DNA of 64,000 nt from Rossellomorea aquimaris (GTDB lineage Bacteria > Bacillota > Bacilli > Bacillales > Bacillaceae_B), in assembly GCF_020171925.1 (NCBI RefSeq), contig NZ_JAIVAR010000001.1, positions 1,302,001 through 1,366,000 of the forward strand. Direction: 5' to 3'. Made by a program: the position numbers and the translations under genes. Position 1 is the first letter of the stretch. The number at the start of each line of letters is the position of its first letter. The notes below the pieces were generated by a model that searched no databases, was not told the DNA's origin, and was given only the letters and a program-made list of their open reading frames with translations. Below, piece after piece: positions 26,576 to 36,603 of the stretch.

Positions 26576-26911
26576 TCATCCCTCAAAAAAGCCGATGTTC
26601 GAAATGGCGGTCAAGGGAATGTAGTGAACCTTCTCATCCATGTCCACCACATGCAGCTTCCCTTCCAGCGCATCTGCATGATGGATGATGCCAACAACCC
26701 TCTCATGCCGATGATTCACATAATGCGTGATGGATACGGCTCTACCGAACTCCATCGCCTCCGCGACGACTTCATTCAATACTTCCAATTCTTGTTCATC
26801 AAGCTCTTTTCTCTTTTCATACGTATCTTCCTTCGCCCAGTCCCGCAATAATTTCACATGTTCAGGGAGCATCATGGACGTCCATTTAATTCTTCCACGG
26901 TCACGAATCAC
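26576..26911 (-). CDS. yqjX: YolD-like protein (YqjX)
   Basis: 111 residues of the YolD family: DRGRIKWTSMMLPEHVKLLRDW at the N-terminus and IHHADALEGKLHVVDMDEKVH with the final YIPLTAISNI strand. Members are found beside UmuC/UvrX-type polymerases and are thought of as UmuD-like partners. It follows the Y-family polymerase by 23 bp in the same SOS-type operon, matching B. subtilis yqjW-yqjX. Confidence 0.88.
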   Translation of the reverse strand: MIRDRGRIKWTSMMLPEHVKLLRDWAKEDTYEKRKELDEQELEVLNEVVAEAMEFGRAVSITHYVNHRHERVVGIIHHADALEGKLHVVDMDEKVHYIPLTAISNIGFFEG

Positions 26912-26934
26912 ACTTGTTCACCTCCCGGATTTCA

Positions 26935-28197
26935 TCATGATTTGTGTCCCCCGACAAGCCGTGCACGGTGTCTTGCCGTTCCAGCTTCCGTATAGGACAC
27001 GGCCCTGAGCAGGGATGCAGACCCGTATTTGCGGCGGATTTTATCCACCACATATCCCAATTCGCGCTTCTCCCAGCGGTTGGGATCGAATAAGGACATC
27101 TGCATCGTCTCATCCTCCGTGATATTTGAAAGGGCGATGGATATTTTCCGGACCGTCTTTCCGTTATAATTTTCTTCAAAAAGCTCGAGGCAGACCCTGT
27201 ATAAGTCCATTGTGATATTGGTCGGATCTTCCACTGTCCTCGAGCGGTGAAATCCGCCCCCGAATTCTTCCTGGCTGTACCCGATCCCGAAGCTGATCGT
27301 CCTGCCAGCCTTATGATGCGTCCTCGCCCTTCTTGCCACTTCTTCACACATTTCAAGAATGACAGACTTGATTTCCTTCCTTTCCTTGTAATCCCTGAGG
27401 AGGATCTGGCTCTTCCCGAAACTGACCTGGCCTTCCATGATCGGAGCACCGATCTCGGATAAATCCACACCCCAGGCATGATAATAAAGCTGATTGCCCA
27501 TGACCCCGAACTTCGCTTCGAGTTTTTCCAAATCATATTGCGCGAGCTGTCCGACCGAGAAAATCCCCATCCTGTTCAGCGTCTTTTCAATGCGGCGGCC
27601 GATTCCCCACATTTCACTGAGAGGGGAGAGTGGCCACAGCTTTTCCGGCACGTCTTCATACCTCCACTCTGCAATCCCCTCCTTCTTTGCCTCAAGGTCC
27701 AGACAAAGCTTGGAAAGAAGCATATTGGGTCCGATGCCTATCGCACATGGAAGCTGAAATTCCCTCTCCATATCATCTTTTATTTTACGGGCGATGGTCA
27801 TGGCGTCCCCCCACAGATGAGTGGCCCCATCAATTTTGATGAAGCTTTCATCGACACTGTACGTATGGATGGCGTCTTTTGGAACGTACCGATGAAACAA
27901 GCGGGTGATCTCGGTGGAAATGCGCACATATGTGGCCATTTTCGGCTCTACAAGTTGAATCCGGGGATCATCTGGAATTTCGAACATTCGCGACCCCGTT
28001 TTAATTCCGAAGTCCTTCTTTAGTTTCGGGGAGGCAGCCAGTACGATGCTCCCCTGCCGATCCCGGTCCCCCACTACCGCCAAATGACATTGAAGCGGGT
28101 CGAGTCCGAGCATGACAGCCGAACAGCTGGCATAAAAGCTCTTCATATCGATGCATAAAATCTTGTGGTGCGGCAGCCCACTGTAATCGACAGTCAT
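26935..28197 (-). CDS. yqjW: Y-family DNA polymerase (PolY2/YqjW, UvrX-like)
   Basis: A 420-residue translesion polymerase. Catalytic metal residues in CIDMKSFYASCSA (about 16-28) and TYSVDESFIKI (about 112-122); helix-hairpin-helix in MWGIGRRIEKTLNRMG; little-finger domain follows; QMSLFD near residue 380 is a beta-clamp binding motif. ATG at 28197 has GGAG at 8 nt; the GTG three codons upstream is too close. Two LexA-box-like sites flank the promoter, so SOS induction is expected. Confidence 0.93.
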   Translation of the reverse strand: MTVDYSGLPHHKILCIDMKSFYASCSAVMLGLDPLQCHLAVVGDRDRQGSIVLAASPKLKKDFGIKTGSRMFEIPDDPRIQLVEPKMATYVRISTEITRLFHRYVPKDAIHTYSVDESFIKIDGATHLWGDAMTIARKIKDDMEREFQLPCAIGIGPNMLLSKLCLDLEAKKEGIAEWRYEDVPEKLWPLSPLSEMWGIGRRIEKTLNRMGIFSVGQLAQYDLEKLEAKFGVMGNQLYYHAWGVDLSEIGAPIMEGQVSFGKSQILLRDYKERKEIKSVILEMCEEVARRARTHHKAGRTISFGIGYSQEEFGGGFHRSRTVEDPTNITMDLYRVCLELFEENYNGKTVRKISIALSNITEDETMQMSLFDPNRWEKRELGYVVDKIRRKYGSASLLRAVSYTEAGTARHRARLVGGHKS

Positions 28198-28222
28198 CTT
28201 CCTCACTCCTTACCTCTTAATA

Positions 28223-28234
28223 GAACATTCGTTC
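28223..28234 (-). promoter_or_regulatory. LexA (DinR) box 1 of the yqjW operon
   Basis: GAACATTCGTTC has the GAAC-N4-GTTC core of the Bacillus LexA box. It lies just downstream of a TATAAT (28241-28246, minus strand), so bound LexA would block the start of transcription. Confidence 0.65.
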
Positions 28235-28260
28235 TCGTATATTATACCTATGATTCTATA

Positions 28261-28274
28261 CGAATATACGTTCG
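28261..28274 (-). promoter_or_regulatory. LexA (DinR) box 2 of the yqjW operon
   Basis: CGAATATACGTTCG matches CGAAC-N4-GTTCG with one mismatch. It overlaps the expected -35 region of the same promoter, 26 bp from box 1. Confidence 0.6.
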
Positions 28275-28375
28275 CTTTCAACTTAAATTACTGGGAATGG
28301 AGTTAAAAAGCGGAGGTGAATTGGTTGGAGGTGGGTGGCGAGGAAACAAAGCGGCCGACCTCAATCCGCAAACAC

Positions 28376-28404
28376 AAAAAAGCCTGCCCCGTCAAAGGGC
28401 AGAC
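28376..28404 (-). terminator. terminator of glcU-gdh
   Basis: On the minus strand GTCTGCCC pairs with GGGCAGGC (one mismatch-like G-T), followed by six T, 24 bp beyond the gdh stop. Confidence 0.75.
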
Positions 28405-28427
28405 TCCTCCATATTAAATCCAACTCG

Positions 28428-29297
<870 letters not shown>

Positions 29298-30152
29298 TTA
29301 TCCTTTGGTAAAGCCGAGCAGCACTCCTCCGATGATGATCAGGACACACCCTGCGATCACAAGCAGGATTTGCTTTTTCGATTTCTTTTCATTCAAGAAG
29401 AAAAGTCCGCCGATGGTTGAGATGACGATACCGGTTTGTGAAAGGGAAAAGCTTGTGGCGACCCCTATTCTCGGAAGGGCGAGCAATAGCCCCAGATTCC
29501 CTGTCGCCCACATGAGGCCGGTCAGGATATTGCGGACTGTGTATTTAGTGAAAGGCTTATGCCGGATGGTGATGGCGACAGCCCCGATGAACATCCCGAT
29601 GGCCTGAGGCAGGATTGCTTCCCAGCCGTCGATATTGAACCAGCGGACAATGACCACATACGCTATGTACCCAAGACTTGAAATAAATAATGTGAGAAGT
29701 CCTCTTTTCAACTGTTGATTATCCTCACCCTCTTCCTTTTGCGTGTAGGAAGTCATGATGACACCGATGATCAGGGCGATGACAGCTCCACTGCCGAGCA
29801 GGATGGTTTGGGTCGTGGTCCATTCCTTAAACACAAGGACGCCAAATAATGTTGTACCGATTAATTGCATCCCAGTGGAAATGGGTACCGTTTTGGCTAC
29901 CCCGATGAATTTGACACTAGCGAGCTGGTTGACTTGCCCAACCGACCAGAATATTCCCGATACGAAGCCGACCGACCATACGAGCATGGATAATTCCGGT
30001 GATTTAAAAAAGAAAACACCAATAGCAAACAACAGGGAGCCAATCGTAATCCCGACTGTCTGACTATAGGCATTCCCTCCGAGTTTGACGCTTACAAACA
30101 CAAGGCTCCCCCATGCCACTGCAGGGATGAGGGCTAGTAGAATCCCCGTCAT
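29298..30152 (-). CDS. glcU: glucose uptake protein GlcU (RhaT/GlcU family)
   Basis: A 284-residue permease with about ten hydrophobic segments and the drug/metabolite transporter-like repeat. N-terminal LALIPAVAWGSLVFVSVKLGG and SVGQVNQLASVKFIGV are characteristic of GlcU. It brings unphosphorylated glucose into the cell, the substrate of the adjacent Gdh. 84 bp separate the two genes. Upstream 240 bp hold no other gene I can support. Confidence 0.92.
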   Translation of the reverse strand: MTGILLALIPAVAWGSLVFVSVKLGGNAYSQTVGITIGSLLFAIGVFFFKSPELSMLVWSVGFVSGIFWSVGQVNQLASVKFIGVAKTVPISTGMQLIGTTLFGVLVFKEWTTTQTILLGSGAVIALIIGVIMTSYTQKEEGEDNQQLKRGLLTLFISSLGYIAYVVIVRWFNIDGWEAILPQAIGMFIGAVAITIRHKPFTKYTVRNILTGLMWATGNLGLLLALPRIGVATSFSLSQTGIVISTIGGLFFLNEKKSKKQILLVIAGCVLIIIGGVLLGFTKG

Positions 30153-30394
30153 ACATTCACATCCTTTTCTTCATCAATGACGTTAGTTTTCCACCAAAGG
30201 GAAAAAATAGGCATACAATTTGATAAAACTTGAGATTCCTCTTCTCTTGATGCATACCCTCCTTTGTCCAAACATAATCCCCGATAAGGCACATGTCCCG
30301 TACTGATGATTTTTCAGAAGATGCGCCCTTGTCGGGAGAAGGATTTTTTTCCTTTGGTGGCGAAGATGGTAAGAATGAAAAGGAGAGAATACAT

Positions 30395-31300
30395 ATGAAG
30401 AATTGGACGAGCATCACCATCGCCTCCCTCTTATTCCCCGCAAGTCTGGCGAATACGCTTATAAGAAGGAAGGAAAAGCAGCCTCCTCCAGGTAGATTGG
30501 TTCAGACTGAAAGGGGTACATTTCATGTAATCGAGAAAGGGAGTGGACCGATCACGGTCTTGATGGATGCGGGATTATCCGGTCAATCCCTGCATTGGCA
30601 CAGGGTACAGGAAATAGTGAGCCGCCATGCCCATACGATATCCTTCGACCGGAAGGGGTATGGCTGGAGCGACAGAAGAACCCACGGAGATGGTTTGAAC
30701 ACAGTGAAAGATATAGAGGCGCTGCTTGCCGCAATGGATGTGACGTCTCCTTTGATCCTGGTTGGTCATTCATACGGAGGGCTGAATGTACGATTATTTG
30801 CAAGCGAAAACAGGAAAAAGGTGAAGGGGATCGTCTTTGTCGATGCTGTCGGCGAGGAAAGGTATTTAACAGAACACTTTGACGCAAGTAGAAAGAACGA
30901 ATGGAAGAAGAGCCTTCAGATGATGAAGGTTGGGTATTACACTGCCTACACCGGAATCCCACGCCTCTTAGGTATGAAGGTCGGCGGGAAATATCTTTTT
31001 CCCGAATTAAAAAGCTATCATCGGTTTGTCGGATACAGCCCCCATGCTTATGAGGCGGTATTCAAAGAATTGCGGGACAGTGAGATGACTGCCAAGCAGG
31101 TAGTGAACAGCCTTCCCTTGGACCGATCACTTCCCATCACTGTCATCCAATCGGGAAATGAATCCGAGGAATGGATCCGCTACCAGCAGACACTCAAATG
31201 TCTTACAGACCATGTAACGGACATCCCCACTAATCACGGGCACAATATCCACATGGAAAACCCGGATTTGGTCGCGGACGCCGTCATGAAACATGTATGA
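30395..31300 (+). CDS. alpha/beta hydrolase, membrane-anchored
   Basis: 301 residues. N-terminal hydrophobic segment (SITIASLLFPASLANTLI, about 5-22), then HG-like oxyanion strand VLMDAGLSGQS, nucleophile Ser in LVGHSYGGLN (about residue 120) and a C-terminal His in NHGHNIHMENP. ATG at 30395 follows AAGGAGAG; the frame from 30293 is longer but lacks a site. Substrate unknown. Ends in a bidirectional terminator. Confidence 0.88.
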   Translation: MKNWTSITIASLLFPASLANTLIRRKEKQPPPGRLVQTERGTFHVIEKGSGPITVLMDAGLSGQSLHWHRVQEIVSRHAHTISFDRKGYGWSDRRTHGDGLNTVKDIEALLAAMDVTSPLILVGHSYGGLNVRLFASENRKKVKGIVFVDAVGEERYLTEHFDASRKNEWKKSLQMMKVGYYTAYTGIPRLLGMKVGGKYLFPELKSYHRFVGYSPHAYEAVFKELRDSEMTAKQVVNSLPLDRSLPITVIQSGNESEEWIRYQQTLKCLTDHVTDIPTNHGHNIHMENPDLVADAVMKHV

Positions 31301-31310
31301 TTCCAAATGA

Positions 31311-31344
31311 AAAAAGAGCGGCCACAAAGATGGCCGCTCTTTCA
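31311..31344. terminator. bidirectional terminator, hydrolase / lipoprotein gene
   Basis: Perfect stem AAAGAGCGGCCA / TGGCCGCTCTTT with a 6-nt loop; the lipoprotein stop codon lies in its right arm. Confidence 0.85.
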
Positions 31345-31872
31345 TTGATTGACTGTAGTGGGCATCGGTACAATGACGCGCTCATCATCGATGCTGACGA
31401 GCACATGTACGTCGCTATTAAGGGTTAGATCTTTGAAGCGGAGGGAGTAAAGACCTGTTTGATTCGTTTCCATCGATTGCATGACAACCTTGGAAAAGCG
31501 CGGATCATTCACGACTAATTTCACCGCATCCCGCTGCTTGTCGCTTTTGACGTCTGTCAGTAATATGAATTGACGTGCAGATGCACTTGCAGGAAAAGAA
31601 TCATCCGTGACTCCATCAAATTTCACTTTCACCTTTTGCCCGATCGTTAAATCTTCCTTATGTAAAGAATCCTTTGTATCAGATGTAAATTCTGTTTCAT
31701 CAGTGAACGAAAACCATATATCATTGATCAGTACTTTCTGACCTTCAAGGTCTATATCAGTCGCGAAGCCTATGAAATCTTCATTGTGCTGAGGCTTTGC
31801 GACTCCAGCTGTTTGACATCCGGCTATAAGAAAAAAGACACACAGCATGAAGAACATGGAACGTTTATTCAT
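31342..31872 (-). CDS. putative lipoprotein, DUF3221-like
   Basis: 176 residues with a type II signal peptide (MNKRSMFFMLCVFFLIAGCQ; lipobox LIAGC, Cys19). The first mature domain (GFATDIDLEGQKVLINDIWF to GQKVKVKFDG, about residues 34-90) looks like a small OB-type DUF3221 domain; the C-terminal part is unassigned. Expected to be lipid-anchored on the outer face of the membrane. Function unknown. Confidence 0.72.
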   Translation of the reverse strand: MNKRSMFFMLCVFFLIAGCQTAGVAKPQHNEDFIGFATDIDLEGQKVLINDIWFSFTDETEFTSDTKDSLHKEDLTIGQKVKVKFDGVTDDSFPASASARQFILLTDVKSDKQRDAVKLVVNDPRFSKVVMQSMETNQTGLYSLRFKDLTLNSDVHVLVSIDDERVIVPMPTTVNQ

Positions 31873-31922
31873 AGACTCCCCCCCTTATAAGATTAGACGT
31901 ACTAAAGTACTATATGGTTTCA

Positions 31923-32717
31923 CTATTTTTTGAAAAAAAGTTTATTTCCTACTTTTTCTACAAAAGATGGAAACAATTGATAAACGACACTCCCTGCATT
32001 CATCCATACGGGCAGGTTGATCTCCCTTTTGCGCGTGAACATCGAGTCCACTACTTTCTCTGCAACAAACCGTGGGTCGAGCATCCATTTCTCCACGTTC
32101 TTTACATACGTTCCCGATTCATCGGCGATTGAAAAAAAGTCGGTCGCTATCGGTCCCGGATTGACCGCCGTGACGTTGACCCCATATCGTTCAGCCTCCA
32201 TTCGCAGGCTGTTGGTGTATCCGAGCACGGCATGTTTCGATGCCGAGTAAGCACTCGATTTAGGGGTCGCAAATTTACCTGCCTGAGAAGCGATATTGAC
32301 GATATGACCTGACCCGCGCTCGCGCATATGAGGCAAGATCGCACCTGTTGCGGCCATCAACCCCAGGACATTCACTTCGAACATCCCTTTCACTTCTGAA
32401 AAAGGGGCCTCATGCGCTTCCTTGAAAACCCCGAAACCCGCATTATTGATCAAGCCATGTATGTCCCCGAAGTCATTCAGGATTGTTTGGAAAACACCCG
32501 GGATTTCATCATATTTCGCAATATCCAATGGGTAAATGTTCACTTTCGATTGATAGCTGTTCTCAACTTTCTGCTTCAATTCCTCCAACAAATGGCCACG
32601 GCGGGCAATCAAGGCCAGATTCCCACCATTTTCAGCAATTTTCAAAGCCATTTGTTCACCGATCCCACCTGATGCACCTGTGATGATGATGTTCTTACCT
32701 TTCAATCTCTTATTCAA
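31923..32717 (-). CDS. yqjQ: short-chain dehydrogenase YqjQ
   Basis: 264 residues. NAD(P) motif TGASGGIGEQMA (about 14-25), NNAG in LINNAGFGVF, catalytic Ser in NIASQAG, YxxxK in YSASKHA. Start is TTG at 32717 with GGGGTGA 6 nt upstream; no better start is available. It lies 15 bp after yqjP in the same order as B. subtilis. Substrate unknown. Confidence 0.9.
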   Translation of the reverse strand: MNKRLKGKNIIITGASGGIGEQMALKIAENGGNLALIARRGHLLEELKQKVENSYQSKVNIYPLDIAKYDEIPGVFQTILNDFGDIHGLINNAGFGVFKEAHEAPFSEVKGMFEVNVLGLMAATGAILPHMRERGSGHIVNIASQAGKFATPKSSAYSASKHAVLGYTNSLRMEAERYGVNVTAVNPGPIATDFFSIADESGTYVKNVEKWMLDPRFVAEKVVDSMFTRKREINLPVWMNAGSVVYQLFPSFVEKVGNKLFFKK

Positions 32718-32732
32718 CGTCGTTCACCCCGA

Positions 32733-33698
32733 TTATGCGTAATAGTGAAATGCACTGTCTCCCTTTTCCTTTCGGATGGATCCGAGAGATTCAAGATAGT
32801 CCAGTTGTCCGATCGTTTCTGACAGGGTAAGCCCCAGTTCCTTTTTATAAACGGCAGGAAATAAATGCCTGCATAATTCAAAGACCGTCTGCCGTTTCCC
32901 CTGTACCATTTCAAGGACCGCCTTCGCCCTTTCTTCTTGTTTCGCCATCCGCTTAGGGATCAGGCCATGAACATCTTCTACTTCTTTCCCGTGTCCAGTA
33001 TAAGCAAATGAAACTGGAATATCCATCAGCTTCATCAATGACCGATTATATTGAAGAAGTGGCTTCGAGCGTTCAATCCCGCCTTCGAACGGAGGCTCGA
33101 TGATCGGATTAGGGGAAATATGAGCAAGGATATGATCACCTGCAATCATCACCCCGTCACTTTCCCGGAAGAATGATAGATGACTTTGGGCATGCCCCAG
33201 CGTTTCAATGACCTTCCAATCCGGAAGTCCGGGCAGGGCCTCCCCTTCCATTACAACACCGTCCAACGCCCTGTTCCCCATGTATTTGAGAGGACTTTTA
33301 AACTTTGAAACAGCAGAAAGATAAGCTTCGGGGAGTCCTGACTCCACTCCAAGCCGATAAAAGAAATCATCGTAGACCCTATGAAAATACTCATCACGAT
33401 TGATCCAGTACTGATTATAAGGATGACCGATTATCTTCACAGACTCTGAAAAACGTTCCAGCATGCCTGCGTGGTCGGGATGATGATGCGTAAGAACAAT
33501 CTGTTCAATATCACCCGGGGAATAGCCCAGGGTGGCAAGTGCAGCGGACAGCTGTCCCCAGGCGGTTTCTGTCAGCGGACCGGCATCCACCAGCGTCAGT
33601 ACATCCCCTTTGATCAAGTAGACGTTCACATCACCGACTGCATAAGGTGTCGATAATGTGATCTTGGCAATATTGTTCACAAAGCTAGTTATAGACAT
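32733..33698 (-). CDS. yqjP: metallo-beta-lactamase fold hydrolase YqjP
   Basis: 321 residues with the metal-binding HxHxDH motif in VLTHHHPDHAGM (about 66-77), further ligands in ETLGHAQSHL and IAGDHIL, and a C-terminal winged-helix-like extension (about 240-320) common in the glyoxalase II/YqjP subgroup. ATG at 33698 follows GGTGA. First gene of yqjP-yqjQ. Thioester or lactone hydrolase activity is likely but unassigned. Confidence 0.9.
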   Translation of the reverse strand: MSITSFVNNIAKITLSTPYAVGDVNVYLIKGDVLTLVDAGPLTETAWGQLSAALATLGYSPGDIEQIVLTHHHPDHAGMLERFSESVKIIGHPYNQYWINRDEYFHRVYDDFFYRLGVESGLPEAYLSAVSKFKSPLKYMGNRALDGVVMEGEALPGLPDWKVIETLGHAQSHLSFFRESDGVMIAGDHILAHISPNPIIEPPFEGGIERSKPLLQYNRSLMKLMDIPVSFAYTGHGKEVEDVHGLIPKRMAKQEERAKAVLEMVQGKRQTVFELCRHLFPAVYKKELGLTLSETIGQLDYLESLGSIRKEKGDSAFHYYA

Positions 33699-33822
33699 TA
33701 TTTCACCACATTCCAGTGTATTATTTCAGCAACGAAAAATGAATGACCCTTCAGTTTATAGTGTACAGTGAATTGCTTTCTTTGTCATTTTTCTTTTTTT
33801 GCGAATATACTGAAAATAACAC

Positions 33823-33852
33823 TTGACAGACAAGCTGTTTTTTTAAGATAAT
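33823..33852 (+). promoter_or_regulatory. sigma-A promoter of the proI T-box leader
   Basis: TTGACA, 18 nt, GATAAT. A TATAAT at 33857-33862 is too far from this -35. The -35 is a full consensus match. Confidence 0.65.
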
Positions 33853-33858
33853 CACCTA

Positions 33859-34107
33859 TAATATATTGTGAAAGCGATGATAAAGAATAGTAACAGATGA
33901 ATGGCGCAAGAGAACGGTGCTCATGGGCTGGAAGGCACTGTCGTCCTCTTCTTCTGTGAACCTGCCTTTAGAGCGTCTTAAAATGGAACGTTTCCGGCGT
34001 TAAACGGAAAAGAGTGTATTCATCCAGTTTTCCTGGTTGAATAAAACAAGGTGGTACCACGGAAGCATGACCCTTTCGTCCTTTATGGATGAAGGGTCTT
34101 TTCTTTT
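33859..34107 (+). promoter_or_regulatory. proline T-box riboswitch upstream of proI
   Basis: The T-box sequence AAGGTGGTACCACGG (34048-34062) is followed by a terminator: GACCC and GGGTC arms in 34069-34098, then a T-rich run. In Stem I the specifier context GTGAACCTG places CCT (33961-33963), a proline codon, after the usual AA and before a purine. Uncharged tRNA-Pro should therefore allow read-through into the pyrroline-5-carboxylate reductase gene. Confidence 0.93.
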
Positions 34108-34241
34108 GTTATTGGTTCTGATAGGAGCGATGTTGACTTCCGTTCACAAACTCGAACCGGCATTACTCATTAACGCAGTTTCGTTAGTAAGATCTTTTAA
34201 CTAGTAAGCTAGACACCATAATCTCAGGGAGGGGATGTACA

Positions 34242-35063
34242 ATGAAAACGTTATTCTTCGGGGCAGGTTCGATGGCACACGCCCTGGTAAGCGGAGCCAT
34301 TGAGGCGAAGGTATTAGAAAGGGAAAATGTGACTATCACCAATCGTTCCAACAAAAAACGATTGCTGGAATTTGCAGAACATTTTGATGTGAAAGGCGTG
34401 AGTGGACATCTCGCCCCTGAATTCGATGTCGTCATATTGGCCATGAAACCAAAGGATTTCCATGACGCAGCACCTTCAATTAGAAGATCTCTCTCCTCAA
34501 ATACACTCGTCATTTCTGTCTTAGCCGGCATCTCCCTCCAACATATAAGGGAATCCCTTGCGTTTGACGGAGCGATTGCAAGGGCCATGCCAAATACAAG
34601 TGCTTCTCTCAGAAAGTCGGCGACTGCCATCACCTGCAATGAGTTGCTGACTGAAAAGCAGCGGGAATGGACGCTTGAACTCTTCCGCTCTGTCGGATAC
34701 ATCGCTGAAGTACAAGAGCACCAGATGAACTTGATCACGGCAGTGTCAGGAAGCGGGCCGGCCTATATTTATTATGTTGTGGAACTGCTCGAAAAAGCGG
34801 CGATTGATACCGGGATGCCAGAAGAGTTGGCAAAAGCATTGATCTTACAGACGATTTCAGGAGCAGCCAGTATGCTTGAACATTCAGGATTGGAAGCCGG
34901 GATGCTTCGGAAAAATGTAACAAGCCCTGGCGGTACGACGGAAGCGGGAATCGGCATCCTAGAAGAATCCGGGATCGGTGAAGCCTTCATGAAGTGTGTG
35001 GATGCAGCAAGGAACCGTGCTGAGGAAATGGGAAATGAACTGGCCATAAATCGAATGAGGTGA
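34242..35063 (+). CDS. proI: pyrroline-5-carboxylate reductase
   Basis: Reduces pyrroline-5-carboxylate to proline with NAD(P)H. The 273-residue protein has the Rossmann start TLFFGAGSMAHALVSG, ILAMKPKDF, VISVLAGIS and the family signature ending SPGGTTEAGIGILE (about residues 228-241). Upstream is a proline T-box, as for proI (yqjO) of B. subtilis, so this is the anabolic, tRNA-Pro-controlled isoenzyme. Confidence 0.95.
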   Translation: MKTLFFGAGSMAHALVSGAIEAKVLERENVTITNRSNKKRLLEFAEHFDVKGVSGHLAPEFDVVILAMKPKDFHDAAPSIRRSLSSNTLVISVLAGISLQHIRESLAFDGAIARAMPNTSASLRKSATAITCNELLTEKQREWTLELFRSVGYIAEVQEHQMNLITAVSGSGPAYIYYVVELLEKAAIDTGMPEELAKALILQTISGAASMLEHSGLEAGMLRKNVTSPGGTTEAGIGILEESGIGEAFMKCVDAARNRAEEMGNELAINRMR

Positions 35064-35096
35064 AAAGCAGATTTCTTCCCATTCAACAAACAGTGT

Positions 35097-35105
35097 TGCT
35101 ATAAT
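35097..35105 (+). promoter_or_regulatory. extended -10 promoter of namA
   Basis: TGCTATAAT (TGn plus a perfect TATAAT), 55 nt upstream of the namA start. No good -35 is seen. Confidence 0.5.
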
Positions 35106-35159
35106 GGAGCCGGATAACTAGTTAGATACTCGAAATAAATGGCCGGAAGGAGATTGATG

Positions 35160-36176
35160 ATGAAAACCAAGTTATTTGAACCATATAAGCTCAAAAGCCT
35201 CGAACTGAAAAATCGGATCGTAATGGCTCCGATGTGCATGTATTCTTCCCACAACGAAGACGGTAAAGTGGAGAACTGGCATCGTACTCACTATGTGAGC
35301 AGGGCGGTGGGCGGTACAGGATTGATCATACAGGAAGCGACTGCCGTCACGCCGCAGGGCAGGATCTCGCCTCAGGATCTCGGGATCTGGAGTGATGAGC
35401 ATATCGAAGGCTTAAGCGAATTAGTCGGCTTGATAAAGGAACAAGGCGCCAAGACCGGCATTCAATTGGCTCATGCCGGAAGAAAAGCGGTATTGGATGG
35501 TGAAATCCTCGCTCCTTCCGCAATCCCTTTCAATGATGAAATGAAAACGCCCAAGGAAATGACCGTAAAGGACATCGACGAGACGATCGAAGCATTCATA
35601 AAGGGAGCGGAAAGGGCGAAAAAGGCCGGATTCGATGTGATTGAAATACATGGTGCCCATGGGTATTTGATCAACGAATTCCTGTCTCCACTGTCCAACA
35701 AACGAACGGACGAATATGGAGGATCTGCCGAAAACCGCTACCGCTTCCTCCAAAGGGTGATCGACGGAGTGAAAGAAGTATGGGACGGTCCCCTCCTCGT
35801 ACGTGTGTCTGCCAAGGATTATCAAGAAGAAGGGTTGGATGCAGAAGACTATGTCTTATTTTCCACTTGGATGAAAGAACAAGGAGTCGATTTGATCGAT
35901 GTCAGCTCAGGTGCCGTCGTACCTGCGCGCATTCCAGTATACCCGGGATATCAAGTGAAACTGGCAGAAACGATCCGGACTGGTGCAGACATCCCTACTG
36001 GAGCCGTTGGACTCATCACCTCAGGACTCCAGGCAGAAGAAATCCTGCAAAATGAGCGTGCCGACTTGATCTTCCTCGGAAGGGAACTGCTAAGGAACCC
36101 ATACTGGCCGAGAACAGCAGCGAATGAACTCAACGAAGACATCGAAGCACCGAAACAGTATGAAAGAGGTTGGTGA
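35160..36176 (+). CDS. namA: NADPH dehydrogenase NamA (old yellow enzyme, YqjM)
   Basis: An FMN-dependent ene-reductase of 338 residues. Substrate/FMN residues in MAPMCMYSS (the Cys that tunes FMN potential), [26 protein letters not shown] and the C-terminal [19 protein letters not shown] with QYERGW end. ATG at 35160 is 7 nt from GGAG; an ATG directly before (35157) is possible. In B. subtilis YqjM reacts with unsaturated carbonyls and nitro compounds. The normal terminator is displaced 430 bp by a repeat array. Confidence 0.95.
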   Translation: MKTKLFEPYKLKSLELKNRIVMAPMCMYSSHNEDGKVENWHRTHYVSRAVGGTGLIIQEATAVTPQGRISPQDLGIWSDEHIEGLSELVGLIKEQGAKTGIQLAHAGRKAVLDGEILAPSAIPFNDEMKTPKEMTVKDIDETIEAFIKGAERAKKAGFDVIEIHGAHGYLINEFLSPLSNKRTDEYGGSAENRYRFLQRVIDGVKEVWDGPLLVRVSAKDYQEEGLDAEDYVLFSTWMKEQGVDLIDVSSGAVVPARIPVYPGYQVKLAETIRTGADIPTGAVGLITSGLQAEEILQNERADLIFLGRELLRNPYWPRTAANELNEDIEAPKQYERGW

Positions 36177-36179
36177 AGA

Positions 36180-36596
36180 GAAAAGCGGAAGGGCTTTGAA
36201 TAGAGGCGGGTGGCATAAGGCGAACCGGCCGGGAAGGCGCCCTTTGCCTTCTTGGACGGGTTGACTTATGACATGTGCCTCTAAGCCCTGGAGCTGGACA
36301 ATAGAAAAGGGGAAGCGGCTTGACCAGAGGCGACAAGCATAAGACAGGGCAGCCATAAAGGCGGTCTTTGCCTTTTTGGATGGCATGGCTTATGTCTCGA
36401 GCCTCTAGCCGCCGGAGCTGGACAAGGAGAAAAGCGGAAGGGCTTTGAATAGAGGCGGGTGGCATCAGGCGAACCGGCCAGGAAGGCGCCCTTTGCCTTC
36501 TTGGTCGGGTTGACTTATGACATGTGCCTCTAAGCCCTGGAGCTGGACAATAGAAAAGCGGAAGGGCTTTGATCAGAGGCGGGTGGCATCAGGCCC
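36180..36596. repeat. tandem array of a 122-bp intergenic repeat (three full, one partial copy)
   Basis: Copies: 36180-36301, 36304-36425, 36429-36550, each exactly 122 bp, then a truncated copy 36553-36596. Each starts GAAAAGCGGAAG (variant in copy 2) and ends GGAGCTGGACAA. Copies 1 and 3 are nearly identical; copy 2 is more diverged in the centre. Each has internal inverted pairs such as AAGGCG...CGCC-like stretches around CTTTGCCTTCTTGG. Such repeats are common in Bacillaceae intergenic DNA. No reading frame of note. Confidence 0.85.
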
Positions 36597-36603
36597 ATCG
36601 TTG

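Noticed and set aside
26237-26851. Long plus-strand frame of 204 codons over the CDGSH and yolD-like genes
   Set aside because: It overlaps a clear CDGSH gene in another frame and a conserved antisense gene; the sequence has no family resemblance.
27478-28023. 181-codon plus-strand frame opposite the Y-family polymerase
   Set aside because: Antisense shadow of a well conserved gene; no RBS and no recognisable motif.
30157-30252. Possible 31-residue leader peptide ending just before glcU (starting MHQEKRNLKF)
   Set aside because: The AGGAGG is only about 2 nt from its ATG and the composition is not convincing; could be random frame in the glcU leader.
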